Position numbers and translations under genes: made by a program. 64,000 bases of DNA from Nocardia acidivorans NBRC 108247 (lineage in GTDB: Bacteria > Actinomycetota > Actinomycetes > Mycobacteriales > Mycobacteriaceae). Below the pieces are notes generated by a model. That model was not told the origin of the DNA. It made no database searches and saw only the letters and a list, made by a program, of their open reading frames with translations. Position 1 is the first letter of the stretch. Every line of letters starts with the position of its first letter. The stretch lies in the NCBI RefSeq assembly GCF_001625085.1, contig NZ_BDAW01000039.1, positions 1 through 64,000 on the forward strand. The letters run 5' to 3'. Of this stretch, positions 35,403 through 44,130 are shown piece by piece.

Positions 35403-37316
35403 CTATGGGGTGTCGAGCATCGCGGCCCGCAGCATCTTCTCCGGCACACCCATACCGTCGATGAGGGTCAAGGCGTGCGGGCGCAGGCGATCCACCAGCT
35501 CATTGACGCCGCGGCGCACATTCTTGGCCCGCTCCACGGACATGAACCGGTGCATGATGTACCACGCCTGGTTTTCTTCGAGCAAACTGTAAACGTAGAG
35601 ATCGCACACGGTTTCGGCGAGTTCGCGCGCCTCGTCGTCCTCGATGCCGGCAATGCCCTCGATGAACGCCTCCAGCACCAGCCGGTCGATATGGGCCGTG
35701 CCCGCCGCCAGAATGTGGTCCTGGGCATTGTTGAACGCCTCGAACGGCCCGGTCTCCTTGGCGCGGGCGCGCAGTCGATGCCCGGCGGTGCGCACCAGAT
35801 AATCCTCGCGGTCGGCGAAGAGTTGCAGCTGCACCGAGCGCCGGGACAGGTCGCCGTCGTCGACCGATTCACTGGAGCGGTCGCGCAGGCGCTGGATGAG
35901 CTGGCGCACGCCGGAGCGCTCACGGACCTCATCGCGGGCGATGGTGGCGGCGAAGCGCACCCAGCCCATGGCGTCCAGATCGCGCACCTCATCGGAGTAG
36001 GCGGTGAGCAGATCCTTGGCCACCAACTGGGTCAGCACGAGGTTGTCGCCCTCGAACGTAGTGAACACGTCGCTATCGGCCTTGAGCGTGACGAGCCGGT
36101 TCTCGGTGAGATATCCTGCGCCGCCGCAGGCTTCGCGGCATTCCTGAATGGTGCGGGTGGCGTGCCGGGTCTGCGCGACCTTGAATCCGGCGGCGCGCTT
36201 CTCCAGCGCGCGCTGCGCGCCCTCGGCCAGATCCTGTCCGGTCTGCACCAGGTGCATGCGGCGCACCAGATCGTTCTGCGCGAACTGCAACGCGTAGGCG
36301 CGCGCGACCAGCGGCAGCAGGCGGCGCTGATGACTGCGGTAGTCCATGAGCACGGTCTCGACGCCGGTGTCCGGATCCTGGAATTGCCGCCGCTGTTCGC
36401 CGTAGCGGACCGCGATGCTCAGCGCCACGCGGGCCGCCGCCGCGGCCGCGCCGCCGACGCTGACCCGGCCCCGCACGAGGGTGCCGAGCGTGGTGAAGAA
36501 CCGTCGGCTGGGGTTGACGATCTCGGAACTGTAGGTACCGTCGGGTGCGACGTCGGCATAGCGATTCAGCAGATTCTCGCGCGGAATTCGCACCTGGTCG
36601 AACAGGATTCGGCCATTGTCGACGCCGGGCAGACCGCCCTTGAGACCGTCGTCGGAGGTGGTGACGCCGGGCAGATCATTGCCCGCCTCATCGCGGATCG
36701 GCACCAGGAAGCAGTGCACGCCCTGGGTCTCACCGCCGGTGACGAGCTGTGCGAAAACCGCTGCCATGCGGGCGTGTTCGGCCGCACCGCCGATGTAATC
36801 CTTGCGCGAGGAGGGAGTGGGACTGTGTACGACGAATTCCTCGGTCGCGGGATCGTAGGTCGCGGTGGTCTCCAGATTGGCCACATCGCTGCCGTGTCCG
36901 GTCTCGGTCATGGCGAAGCAGCCCAGCAGGTCCAGCGGCAGCAGCTTTTCGATGATCTCGCGATGCCGTTCGGTACCGAGATTGTCGACCGCGCCGCCGA
37001 AGAGTCCCCACTGCACACCGCATTTCACCCACAGCGACAGATCGGTGTAGGCGAGCATTTCGAGCGCGGTCACGGCCCCGCCCGGATCGCTGGTCCCGCC
37101 GGTGACCCTACCGAAGCCGAGTTCGGCCCATCCGAAGGAGGACACCAGATGCATCTGCTCCAGTACGCGCGCTCGCGCGGCCTTGTAATCCAGGTAGGGG
37201 TCGCCGTACAGGCGGTCGTCGTCGAGGTGTTCCCGAGCCTTCTCGCGCACATGCCGCCACGGACCGTCGAGGGCTGCGCGTAGATGTTCCGCTATCTGAT
37301 CGCCACCGTTAGCCAT
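35403..37316 (-). CDS. Acyl-CoA oxidase / dehydrogenase
   Basis: 637 aa from the ATG at 37316. Acyl-CoA dehydrogenase fold motifs are ordered: FAMTETGHGSDV, DYIGGAAEHA, the FAD/adenine region, CREACGGAGYLTENR and TFEGDN, where the Glu corresponds to the acyl-CoA oxidase catalytic base. The length (about 640 aa with an extra C-terminal domain) fits the oxidase group rather than the 380-aa dehydrogenases. It catalyses the first step of beta-oxidation. It is divergent from ThrE across 68 bp. Confidence 0.9.
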   Translation of the reverse strand: MANGGDQIAEHLRAALDGPWRHVREKAREHLDDDRLYGDPYLDYKAARARVLEQMHLVSSFGWAELGFGRVTGGTSDPGGAVTALEMLAYTDLSLWVKCGVQWGLFGGAVDNLGTERHREIIEKLLPLDLLGCFAMTETGHGSDVANLETTATYDPATEEFVVHSPTPSSRKDYIGGAAEHARMAAVFAQLVTGGETQGVHCFLVPIRDEAGNDLPGVTTSDDGLKGGLPGVDNGRILFDQVRIPRENLLNRYADVAPDGTYSSEIVNPSRRFFTTLGTLVRGRVSVGGAAAAAARVALSIAVRYGEQRRQFQDPDTGVETVLMDYRSHQRRLLPLVARAYALQFAQNDLVRRMHLVQTGQDLAEGAQRALEKRAAGFKVAQTRHATRTIQECREACGGAGYLTENRLVTLKADSDVFTTFEGDNLVLTQLVAKDLLTAYSDEVRDLDAMGWVRFAATIARDEVRERSGVRQLIQRLRDRSSESVDDGDLSRRSVQLQLFADREDYLVRTAGHRLRARAKETGPFEAFNNAQDHILAAGTAHIDRLVLEAFIEGIAGIEDDEARELAETVCDLYVYSLLEENQAWYIMHRFMSVERAKNVRRGVNELVDRLRPHALTLIDGMGVPEKMLRAAMLDTP

Positions 37317-37384
37317 ACTCCAAAACACTACTGCTATAGACCTGGTCGGCCCGGTGATCTATCGCACCCGTGTACTTTTCTCCT

Positions 37385-38839
37385 GTGAGCAACGATCTAG
37401 CTACCAAAACCGGCGGGGCCGTGGCGGGCCTGCGCGGGCGGTGGCGACACCTGCTGACCAGCATCGTGGACCGCGCGGTCGCCGACCGCAATGCCATGGC
37501 CGACGCCGTGGTCGAGGCGCCCGCGCCGCTGCAGCCGATCGATCTCACCGATGACGCGACCGTGACCCAGGTGCTCGATCTGGCCGAGCGGGTCGGGGAG
37601 GTGGTGCTCGCGGCCGGGACCGCGGTCACCGACACCACCGATCAGATCGAGTTCATCGCCTCCACGTACGGGCTGTCCAACTGCGATATCGATGTCACCT
37701 ACAACTCGATCCGCATCTCGGCCGATCGCGGGCCGACCCTGCCGCCCGCCAGCACCATGCGGATCGTGCATTACCGCTCGCTGGACTTCACCCGGTTGGC
37801 GGCGGTGGATCGGTTCACCCGGCGGATTCGCCGCGAGTTGGTCCCGCCCGAGGAGGCGCTGGCCACGCTCGATGAGATCACCACCGCACCGCATCCCTAC
37901 AACCGGTGGATCGCGACCTTCGGGTGGGCGTTGATGGCGGCGGGTGTGGCGCTGCTGTTGAACGGTGGGCTGCTGATCGCCCTGGTCAGCTTCGCCACCA
38001 CCTTCCTCATCGATCGCACCAATCGGCGGCTGAATCGTCGTGGACTGCCGTTCTTCTTCCAGCACATGGTGGGCGGTGCGATCGCGGCCGCACCCGCGGT
38101 GCTGGTCTCCAGCTTCGCCAGCCATCTGCATATGGATCCCGCGCTGATCATCGCCGCCGGAATCTCCGTGCTGCTGGCCGGTTTACAGCTGGTCGGCGCG
38201 GTCGAGGACGCGATCACCGGTGCACCGATCACCGCCTCGGCGCGCATGCTCGAGGTGGTGATGATGACCGGCGGCATTATCGCGGGCATCGTGCTGACCC
38301 TGCGGGTGTCCGAACTGTTGAACCTCACCGTGCCGACGGTCGATATGTCACCGGGCCGCGATCTCACCAACCTGCCGGTGAAGCTGCTCGCCGGTGCGAT
38401 CACCTCGCTGGCCTTCGCCCTGGCCTGCTATGCGGAACGCCGGGCCCTGGCCGCCGCGGCGTTCAGCGGAGCGGCGGCCACCATCGCGTATCTGATGGTG
38501 CAGCACGCCGGGTTCGGTCCGGTCATCTCCTCGGGCGTGGCCGCGGTGGTCGTGGGTTTGGCCGGTGGTCTGCTCGCGCGCCGCGCCCTCACCCCGCCCC
38601 TGGTGGTCACCCTCGCCGGTATCACTCCCCTGCTGCCCGGTCTGCGCGTCTATCGCGGCCTCTACGCGCTGCTCAACAATGAACAGCTCATCGGGCTCAA
38701 TCAGCTGTTCAGCGCGTTCGCGGTCGGCTGTGCGCTGGCGGCGGGCGTCACACTCGGCGAGTGGATCGCCCGCGATCTGCGCCGCCCGCGAATAATCACC
38801 CGCCTCAACACCATCCGGCGTCCCCGGTTTCAGAAGTGA
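37385..38839 (+). CDS. ThrE-family threonine/serine exporter
   Basis: 484 aa from a GTG at 37385. The DUF1212 N-terminal part (LAERVGEVVLAAGTAVTDT) is followed by about ten transmembrane segments, including the C-terminal PGLRVYRGLYALLNN signature of the ThrE_2 part. The Corynebacterium homologue exports threonine and serine. Transport substrate here is inferred. Confidence 0.85.
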   Translation: MSNDLATKTGGAVAGLRGRWRHLLTSIVDRAVADRNAMADAVVEAPAPLQPIDLTDDATVTQVLDLAERVGEVVLAAGTAVTDTTDQIEFIASTYGLSNCDIDVTYNSIRISADRGPTLPPASTMRIVHYRSLDFTRLAAVDRFTRRIRRELVPPEEALATLDEITTAPHPYNRWIATFGWALMAAGVALLLNGGLLIALVSFATTFLIDRTNRRLNRRGLPFFFQHMVGGAIAAAPAVLVSSFASHLHMDPALIIAAGISVLLAGLQLVGAVEDAITGAPITASARMLEVVMMTGGIIAGIVLTLRVSELLNLTVPTVDMSPGRDLTNLPVKLLAGAITSLAFALACYAERRALAAAAFSGAAATIAYLMVQHAGFGPVISSGVAAVVVGLAGGLLARRALTPPLVVTLAGITPLLPGLRVYRGLYALLNNEQLIGLNQLFSAFAVGCALAAGVTLGEWIARDLRRPRIITRLNTIRRPRFQK

Positions 38840-38871
38840 CCGCCGGTACGCGCTCGGGTTAGGGTCGGGCG

Positions 38872-39333
38872 GTGCGGGATTCAGTGACAGTTCATATGGC
38901 GGCTTCTCCCGAGGCGATCTGGGCGGTGGTCAGCGATGTAACCGATGTGGGGCGGTTCAGTCCGGAGACGTTCGGGGCCGAATGGCTCGACGGGGCGACC
39001 GGTCCGGCGGTGGGGGTGCGGTTTCGCGGGCATGTGAATCGCAATGGGTGGGGGCTGAAGTACTCCACCGAATGCCGGATCATCGCGTGCGAGCCGGGGC
39101 GCGAATTCGCGTTCACCGTGTACGCGCCGGGCAATCTCGGGCTCAATACCTGGCGCTACCAACTGGTTCCGGCCGGTGACGGCACCGATGTGACCGAATC
39201 CTTCGAACTGTCCCGGATTCTGCCGATGCGGTTGTACTGGCTGCTGGCGGGGTGGACGCGCGGCAGGACGAACCGCAGGGGCATGCTCGAAACCCTGGAG
39301 CGCGTCAAGCGGTTCGTGGAGAATCCGAGCTGA
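38872..39333 (+). CDS. SRPBCC-family (polyketide-cyclase/START-like) protein
   Basis: 153 aa, GTG start. A lipid-binding START-like fold is suggested by the opening SVTVHMAASPEAIWAVVSD and the GWGLKYSTECRI...PGREFAF pattern. These proteins bind hydrophobic ligands; most have no enzymatic role. No ligand can be named. It follows ThrE by 32 bases on the same strand. Confidence 0.75.
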   Translation: MRDSVTVHMAASPEAIWAVVSDVTDVGRFSPETFGAEWLDGATGPAVGVRFRGHVNRNGWGLKYSTECRIIACEPGREFAFTVYAPGNLGLNTWRYQLVPAGDGTDVTESFELSRILPMRLYWLLAGWTRGRTNRRGMLETLERVKRFVENPS

Positions 39334-39521
39334 TCTCAGCACGCCGAGTCCGAACCGCCATCGCGATATGCATGGTTCAGGAGTCTGGGTGTCGGGGGCC
39401 GGGGCATGTGTTCACGCTATTCGGATGGCCTGAGCAGCCGGGATGTATGGAAACAGTTGTGGCACAGGTGAACAGCGGGTGGCGGGGGTGAAGGCGGCGA
39501 TCTTGCTTGCTACCGTGACGT

Positions 39522-41729
39522 ATGAACCTGTTCGGGCGATGGGGTGATCTGGCCTGCCGATTGCGGTTCGCCGTTATCGGTGTGATGGTGGCGGGGTTGC
39601 TCGCTTTGGGTGGGTACGGACTCGGGTTGGACGACCATCTGAGTTCGGGTGGCATGTTCGATGATTCGTCGGAGTCCGCCGAGGCGGGGCGGCTGGCGGA
39701 TGCCGCGTTCGGGCGCAATCACGATGTGGATGTGGTGGTGATGTTCACCGCGCCCGACGGGCAGACGGTGGATGACACGGACTTCACCGAGCGGGCGGTC
39801 TCGTATCTGAACAGCCTGCCGCGCGATCATCCCGAGCAGATCGCCGGGATCAAGGGCAGTTACTGGCCCACCGAGACCGGGGCGGTCTCAGCGGCTTTGG
39901 TGACCAAGGATCGGACCCGGGCGCTGGCGGCGATCGCGCTGCGCGGGGAGAACGATACCGAGCTGATTCAGAACTACCTCGCGGTCAAGGACGACTTCGA
40001 CATTCGGGGACTGAATATCCAGGTCGGCGGATTGCAGCCGGTGGCCGGAACACTCAGCGATACCGTCGCGGTGGACCTGCACCGCATGGAGATCATGGCC
40101 ATTCCGCTGGTCGGGCTGCTGCTGTTCTTCATCTTCGGCGGGGTGGTGGCCGCCGCGCTGCCGCTGATCATCGGACTGCTCACCATTTTCGGGGCCTTCG
40201 GCGTGGTGCGGTTCGTCACCAACTTCACCGAGGTGAATTCCTTCGTCTCGCCGGTGGTTTCGATGATCGGGCTCGGGCTGGCGATCGACTACGGATTGTT
40301 CATCGTCAGCCGGTTCCGCGAGGAGTTGGCGGCCGGATACGACACGCGCACGGCGGTGCGGCGCACGGTGATGACGGCGGGGCGCACCGTGGTGTTCTCC
40401 GCGACCATGATCGTGGCGAGTCTCGGCGGGCTGCTGCTGTTTCCGCAGGGATTCCTGAAATCCATTGCGTACGGGGCGATCGCGACGGTCACCATCGCGG
40501 CGATCACGGCGCTCACTGTGCTGCCCGCCATGCTGGCGATCCTCGGACCGCGGGTGGATCTGCTGGGGCTGGAGCGTTTTCGGCGCACCAAGTCCGCGAC
40601 TTCGCTCAATGACGGTTTCTGGGGCCGCAGCACCGGCTGGGTGATGAGGCATCCGCGCAAGGTGGCGGTCCCGCTGCTGCTGGCCCTGGTGCTGTTGATA
40701 CTGCCGATGCGGAATCTGGTCTTCGGCGGGTTCAGTGAGAAGTATCTGCCCCCGGACAATCCCACGCGGGTCGCGCAGGAGCAGATCGACCACTATTTCC
40801 CGCTGCGCAAATCCGATCCGCTGGAGATCGTGTTCATCTCGAGCAATTCGGCGGCGGTCGGCCCGGTCTGGAATCTGGCCAATCAGGCGCCGGGCCTGGT
40901 GGGGCAGTTCGATATTCCCGCGCGGTCGATCTCGCATCCGGACACCTATCGGGCCAAGGCTCCCGTGCTGGATATCAATGATGCGGGAGCGACCATCGAG
41001 TACCTGCGCGCGATGCCCCTGCCCGACGGGGTGCGGGTGTTCGTGGGCGGTGTGCCCGCCCTGCAGAAGGACAGCATCGACGCACTGCTGCAACGCATTC
41101 CGTGGATGATCGCCCTGGTTCTGCTGATCACCACGCTGCTCATGTTCTTGACCTTCGGCTCGCTGATACTGCCGATCAAGGCCGCGCTCATGAGCGGTCT
41201 CGGTCTGGGTTCCACGCTGGGCATCGTGACCTGGATTTTCGTCGACGGTCACGGCGCGAGCCTGTTGAACTTCACCCCGCAACCCGGCCAGGCGAACATG
41301 CTGGTGCTGATCATCGCCATCGTCTACGGCCTCTCCACCGACTACGAGGTATTCCTGGTGTCGCGCATGGTCGAAGCGCGGTCGCGGGGCGCGACAACGA
41401 TCGAGGCGATTCGCACCGGCACCGCGCAGACCGGCGGCATCATCACCGCCGCGGCGCTGATCCTGCTGGTGGTCACGGGCGCGTTCGCCTTCTCGGATCT
41501 CGTTCTCATGCAGTACATCGCGTACGGCATGATCGCCGCGCTCTTCATCGACGCGACGGTACTGCGCATGTTCCTGGTGCCCGCGACCATGCGCCTGCTC
41601 GGCGATCGCGTCTGGTGGGCCCCGGCCTGGATGCAGCGGATCCAGCGCCGCATCGGCTTGGGTGAGCCGGTGCTCGAAGATGATCTTCCGCCGACCATGC
41701 TCCCCGATCTCAGCGAAGCCCGGCACTGA
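39522..41729 (+). CDS. MMPL/RND-family transporter
   Basis: 735 aa with two RND-like halves, each with a membrane helix near its start and a bundle of five after a soluble loop. GLGLAIDYGLFIVSRFREE and IVYGLSTDYEVFLVSR are the paired family signatures in TM4. Members export lipids or drugs using proton motive force. The gene stands apart, preceded by 188 bases with no gene. Its stop is followed in the same frame by a coding-like stretch to 41915. Confidence 0.9.
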   Translation: MNLFGRWGDLACRLRFAVIGVMVAGLLALGGYGLGLDDHLSSGGMFDDSSESAEAGRLADAAFGRNHDVDVVVMFTAPDGQTVDDTDFTERAVSYLNSLPRDHPEQIAGIKGSYWPTETGAVSAALVTKDRTRALAAIALRGENDTELIQNYLAVKDDFDIRGLNIQVGGLQPVAGTLSDTVAVDLHRMEIMAIPLVGLLLFFIFGGVVAAALPLIIGLLTIFGAFGVVRFVTNFTEVNSFVSPVVSMIGLGLAIDYGLFIVSRFREELAAGYDTRTAVRRTVMTAGRTVVFSATMIVASLGGLLLFPQGFLKSIAYGAIATVTIAAITALTVLPAMLAILGPRVDLLGLERFRRTKSATSLNDGFWGRSTGWVMRHPRKVAVPLLLALVLLILPMRNLVFGGFSEKYLPPDNPTRVAQEQIDHYFPLRKSDPLEIVFISSNSAAVGPVWNLANQAPGLVGQFDIPARSISHPDTYRAKAPVLDINDAGATIEYLRAMPLPDGVRVFVGGVPALQKDSIDALLQRIPWMIALVLLITTLLMFLTFGSLILPIKAALMSGLGLGSTLGIVTWIFVDGHGASLLNFTPQPGQANMLVLIIAIVYGLSTDYEVFLVSRMVEARSRGATTIEAIRTGTAQTGGIITAAALILLVVTGAFAFSDLVLMQYIAYGMIAALFIDATVLRMFLVPATMRLLGDRVWWAPAWMQRIQRRIGLGEPVLEDDLPPTMLPDLSEARH

Positions 41730-41915
41730 CCGCGGCTCGCGAAACTCGGCGACAAGCTGGGTGAGGGCCTGTACGGACTCCTCACCACGCTGCCGCGCCG
41801 GGCCGTGGAGCGCCTCGCGGTATGGGTGAGCGAGGACAAGCGAATCACCCACTACCGCGCCAAGATTCCAGATGAGTACGGCCGCCGTGTGCTGACCAAA
41901 CAGCGGCAGGTCTAG
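41730..41915 (+). pseudogene. Coding remnant in frame after the MMPL stop
   Basis: Sixty-one sense codons run in the MMPL frame directly after its TGA, ending at TAG 41913-41915. The translation includes LAKLGDKLGEGLYGLLTTL and THYRAKIPDEYGRRVLTK with normal GC-rich codon use, and has no start codon before its middle (the first possible is a GTG). It looks like the 3' end of a deleted gene; I do not recognise its family. Read-through is less likely. Confidence 0.5.
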
Positions 41916-42637
41916 CCGGCCAGCCCGATGCTGCGGCCGATATCGGCCAGGGTGGCGTCGAACAGCACGTCCGGGTTGGTAATGGGGATCGGGTAGTTGC
42001 CGAAGACCTCGAGGGTGACGTGGCCGTAGAGGCGGGCCCAGAACTGGATCATCACGTAACTCACGCCGAGGTCGAGTTTCTCGGCGGGGAACTTCTGGCC
42101 CGAATCGGAGAGTACGCGCAGCAATTCGGTCTGGAAGGCGATGAGGTCGTCGCGGAGTTCGGGGGGAATGAACTCCATGGGCGGGGTGACCACGGCGTAA
42201 TCGGTGAGCAGCCGACCGGCCGCCTCCAGGAACAGGCGGCCGACGGGTTCGCCGAATTGCTGCATGGCACTGCCCAGTACGGCCGCACTGGGCGAGGCGA
42301 AGACCAGGGTGAATTCGCGGGCGTGGTCCAGCGCCCACTGGCGGAAGCCGCGGCAGATGGCGAAGAACCGGATGCCCGCGTCATCGGGCAGGCCGTCGCA
42401 GGCGGCCGAGAGCGCCTGCGCCAGATCGTTGCAGACGTCGGTGCGAACCTCCGCGACCAATTGGTCGCGGGATTCGTAGTACCGGTAGAGCGCGGGCGCG
42501 GTGATACCCAGTTCGCGCGCGATGGCGCGCAGGGTGATCGCGTCCGGCCCCTGCTCGACCAGCAGTGACCGCGCGACGCGGCGGATGTCTGCGTCGCTCA
42601 CCGCAGGTGTCCGTCCGCGTCGGCGTGGTTCACTCAT
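41912..42637 (-). CDS. TetR/AcrR-family regulator
   Basis: 241 aa. The HTH is ARSLLVEQGPDAITLRAIAR, then ELGITAPALYRYYESRDQL. The long C-terminal domain (FWARLYGHVTLEVFG) resembles the TetR_C_11-type group. It lies ten bases after the P450 stop, so it is probably in the same transcript as the P450. It is not KstR by sequence. Confidence 0.88.
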   Translation of the reverse strand: MSEPRRRGRTPAVSDADIRRVARSLLVEQGPDAITLRAIARELGITAPALYRYYESRDQLVAEVRTDVCNDLAQALSAACDGLPDDAGIRFFAICRGFRQWALDHAREFTLVFASPSAAVLGSAMQQFGEPVGRLFLEAAGRLLTDYAVVTPPMEFIPPELRDDLIAFQTELLRVLSDSGQKFPAEKLDLGVSYVMIQFWARLYGHVTLEVFGNYPIPITNPDVLFDATLADIGRSIGLAG

Positions 42638-42647
42638 GCTGAATTAC

Positions 42648-43883
42648 TCACTCGTACTTGACTTGCCAGCTCTTGATGCCGTTCAGCCAGCCGGAACGGA
42701 GTCGGACCGGGTCCGAGACCTGGCTCAGGTTCGGCATGACATCGGCGATGGCATTGAACATGAGGTCGATCTCCAGGCGGGCGAGGTTGGCGCCCACACA
42801 GAAGTGGGTGCCGGTGCCGCCGAAGCCTACATGCGGATTCGGGTTTCGCAGGACATTGAACTCGAAGGGCTTGTCGAAGACCTCTTCGTCGAAGTTGGCG
42901 GCGGAGTAGAACATTCCGACGCGCTGGCCCTTCTCGAGCTTCTGGCCCGAGAGCACGGTGTCCTGCAGGACGGTGCGCTGGAACGCGATGACCGGGGTGG
43001 CCCAGCGCACGATCTCGTCCGGAGCGGTGCGCGGGCGCTGCTCGCGGTAGAGCTCCCACTGCTCGGGATTGTCGACGAATGCCTTCATACCGTGCGTGAT
43101 GGCATTGCGGGTGGTCTCGTTGCCGGCCACGGCCAGCAGGATGACGAACCAGGCGAATTCGTCCGAGGCGAGCGATTCACCGTCGACATCGGCATTGAGC
43201 AGCGTGGACATGATGTCCTCGGCGCCGCCGAGGTCGACCGGGCACTTGCGCTTCTCTTCGGCCAGGTTCCACGAGTAGCCCATGACCTCGGCGGTGGCGA
43301 CCTTGTGATCACCCTCGAAGTCGGGATCGTCGTAGGAGATCATCTGGTTGGTCCAGTCGAAGATCTTGCCGCGATCTTCCTGCGGGATGCCGATGAGCTC
43401 GGCGATGGCCTGCAGCGGGAGTTCGCAGGCGACCTCGGTGACGAAGTCGCCCGAGCCCTTCTTCTTGGCCTCGTGCACGATCTTCTCGGCGCGGTCGCGC
43501 AGCGCGTTGCGCAGCGATTCGACGGCGCGGGGGGTGAAGCCCTTGGAGACGATGCGACGCAGTTTGGTGTGCCGGGGCGGATCCTGGTTCAGCAGCAGGA
43601 AGCGCTGGACCTCGATCTCCTCCCGCATGATGTCGTCGTAGAAGCGGATGACCGCGGTGTTCTCCTCGGAGGAGTACACCTCCGGAGTCTTGGAGATCTC
43701 CTTGATGTCTTCCATTTTGGTGACGGCCCAGTAGCCGTCGTCTTTGAAGCCACTGCCGACTTGCGGCACCCAGGCGATGGGCGTGGTGCGGCGGAGTTCG
43801 GCGAACTCCTCGACGGGCAGGCGCTGGGAGAGCAGGTCGGGATCGGTGAAGTCGAACCCGGAGGGGATGGACGGCGCGGACAC
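42648..43883 (-). CDS. cyp125: Cytochrome P450 CYP125 family (steroid C26 hydroxylase)
   Basis: 411 aa from a GTG at 43883 with AAAGGAGG exactly upstream. Matches to M. tuberculosis CYP125 are long and strong: GFDFTDP, EIEVQRFLLLNQDPPRHTK, LAVAGNETTRNAITHGM, FQRT, HVGFGGTGTHFCVGANLARL (heme Cys) and the ending LRSGWLNGIKSWQVKYE. CYP125 oxidises the cholesterol side chain at C26. Three related P450s can share this activity, so substrate is probable, not certain. A KstR-type box lies immediately upstream. Confidence 0.93.
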   Translation of the reverse strand: MSAPSIPSGFDFTDPDLLSQRLPVEEFAELRRTTPIAWVPQVGSGFKDDGYWAVTKMEDIKEISKTPEVYSSEENTAVIRFYDDIMREEIEVQRFLLLNQDPPRHTKLRRIVSKGFTPRAVESLRNALRDRAEKIVHEAKKKGSGDFVTEVACELPLQAIAELIGIPQEDRGKIFDWTNQMISYDDPDFEGDHKVATAEVMGYSWNLAEEKRKCPVDLGGAEDIMSTLLNADVDGESLASDEFAWFVILLAVAGNETTRNAITHGMKAFVDNPEQWELYREQRPRTAPDEIVRWATPVIAFQRTVLQDTVLSGQKLEKGQRVGMFYSAANFDEEVFDKPFEFNVLRNPNPHVGFGGTGTHFCVGANLARLEIDLMFNAIADVMPNLSQVSDPVRLRSGWLNGIKSWQVKYE

Positions 43884-43895
43884 GGGTACCTCCTT

Positions 43896-43909
43896 TGGAA
43901 CACGTTCCA
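43896..43909 (-). promoter_or_regulatory. KstR-type operator upstream of CYP125
   Basis: TGGAACACGTTCCA fits the KstR consensus TNNAACNNGTTNNA at every fixed base and lies directly 5' of the ribosome site, where a bound repressor would block expression. KstR itself is not in the window. Confidence 0.8.
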
Positions 43910-43943
43910 CGAAGTGAACCACATCACGGGGCAGTTTGTGAAC

Positions 43944-43961
43944 ACCTATTAGTAAATAGGT
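43944..43961. promoter_or_regulatory. Palindrome upstream of CYP125
   Basis: ACCTATT and AATAGGT form perfect 7-base arms around AGTA. It could be the operator of the co-transcribed TetR gene or part of the promoter; its AT-richness suggests the promoter region. Confidence 0.4.
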
Positions 43962-44130
43962 ATCACTTGATCCGGCGGCGGACTGCCCGGTATATCGAAA
44001 TCCCTTGGGTTCCAGTCCATTCGGTTCCGGTAATGCCGGCCGCCCCGCGAACGAAACCAGTAGTATCAGCTCGGGCGTCCGTTGAGGGGGATCGCCAGAG
44101 GCTCAAGTGTCCACATGATGGAGCTCCAGG

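Noticed and set aside
41727..41915. Selenocysteine or programmed read-through of the MMPL TGA
   Set aside because: MMPL proteins normally end near here, no suitable downstream RNA structure is evident, and read-through in this genus is not expected for this gene.
39888..42338. Minus-strand 816-codon ORF opposite the MMPL gene
   Set aside because: It has no recognisable domain and lies antisense to the clear MMPL frame, running into the TetR gene.
41912..42637. TetR gene beside CYP125 as KstR
   Set aside because: Its HTH and C-terminal sequence do not resemble KstR; it is a different TetR member.
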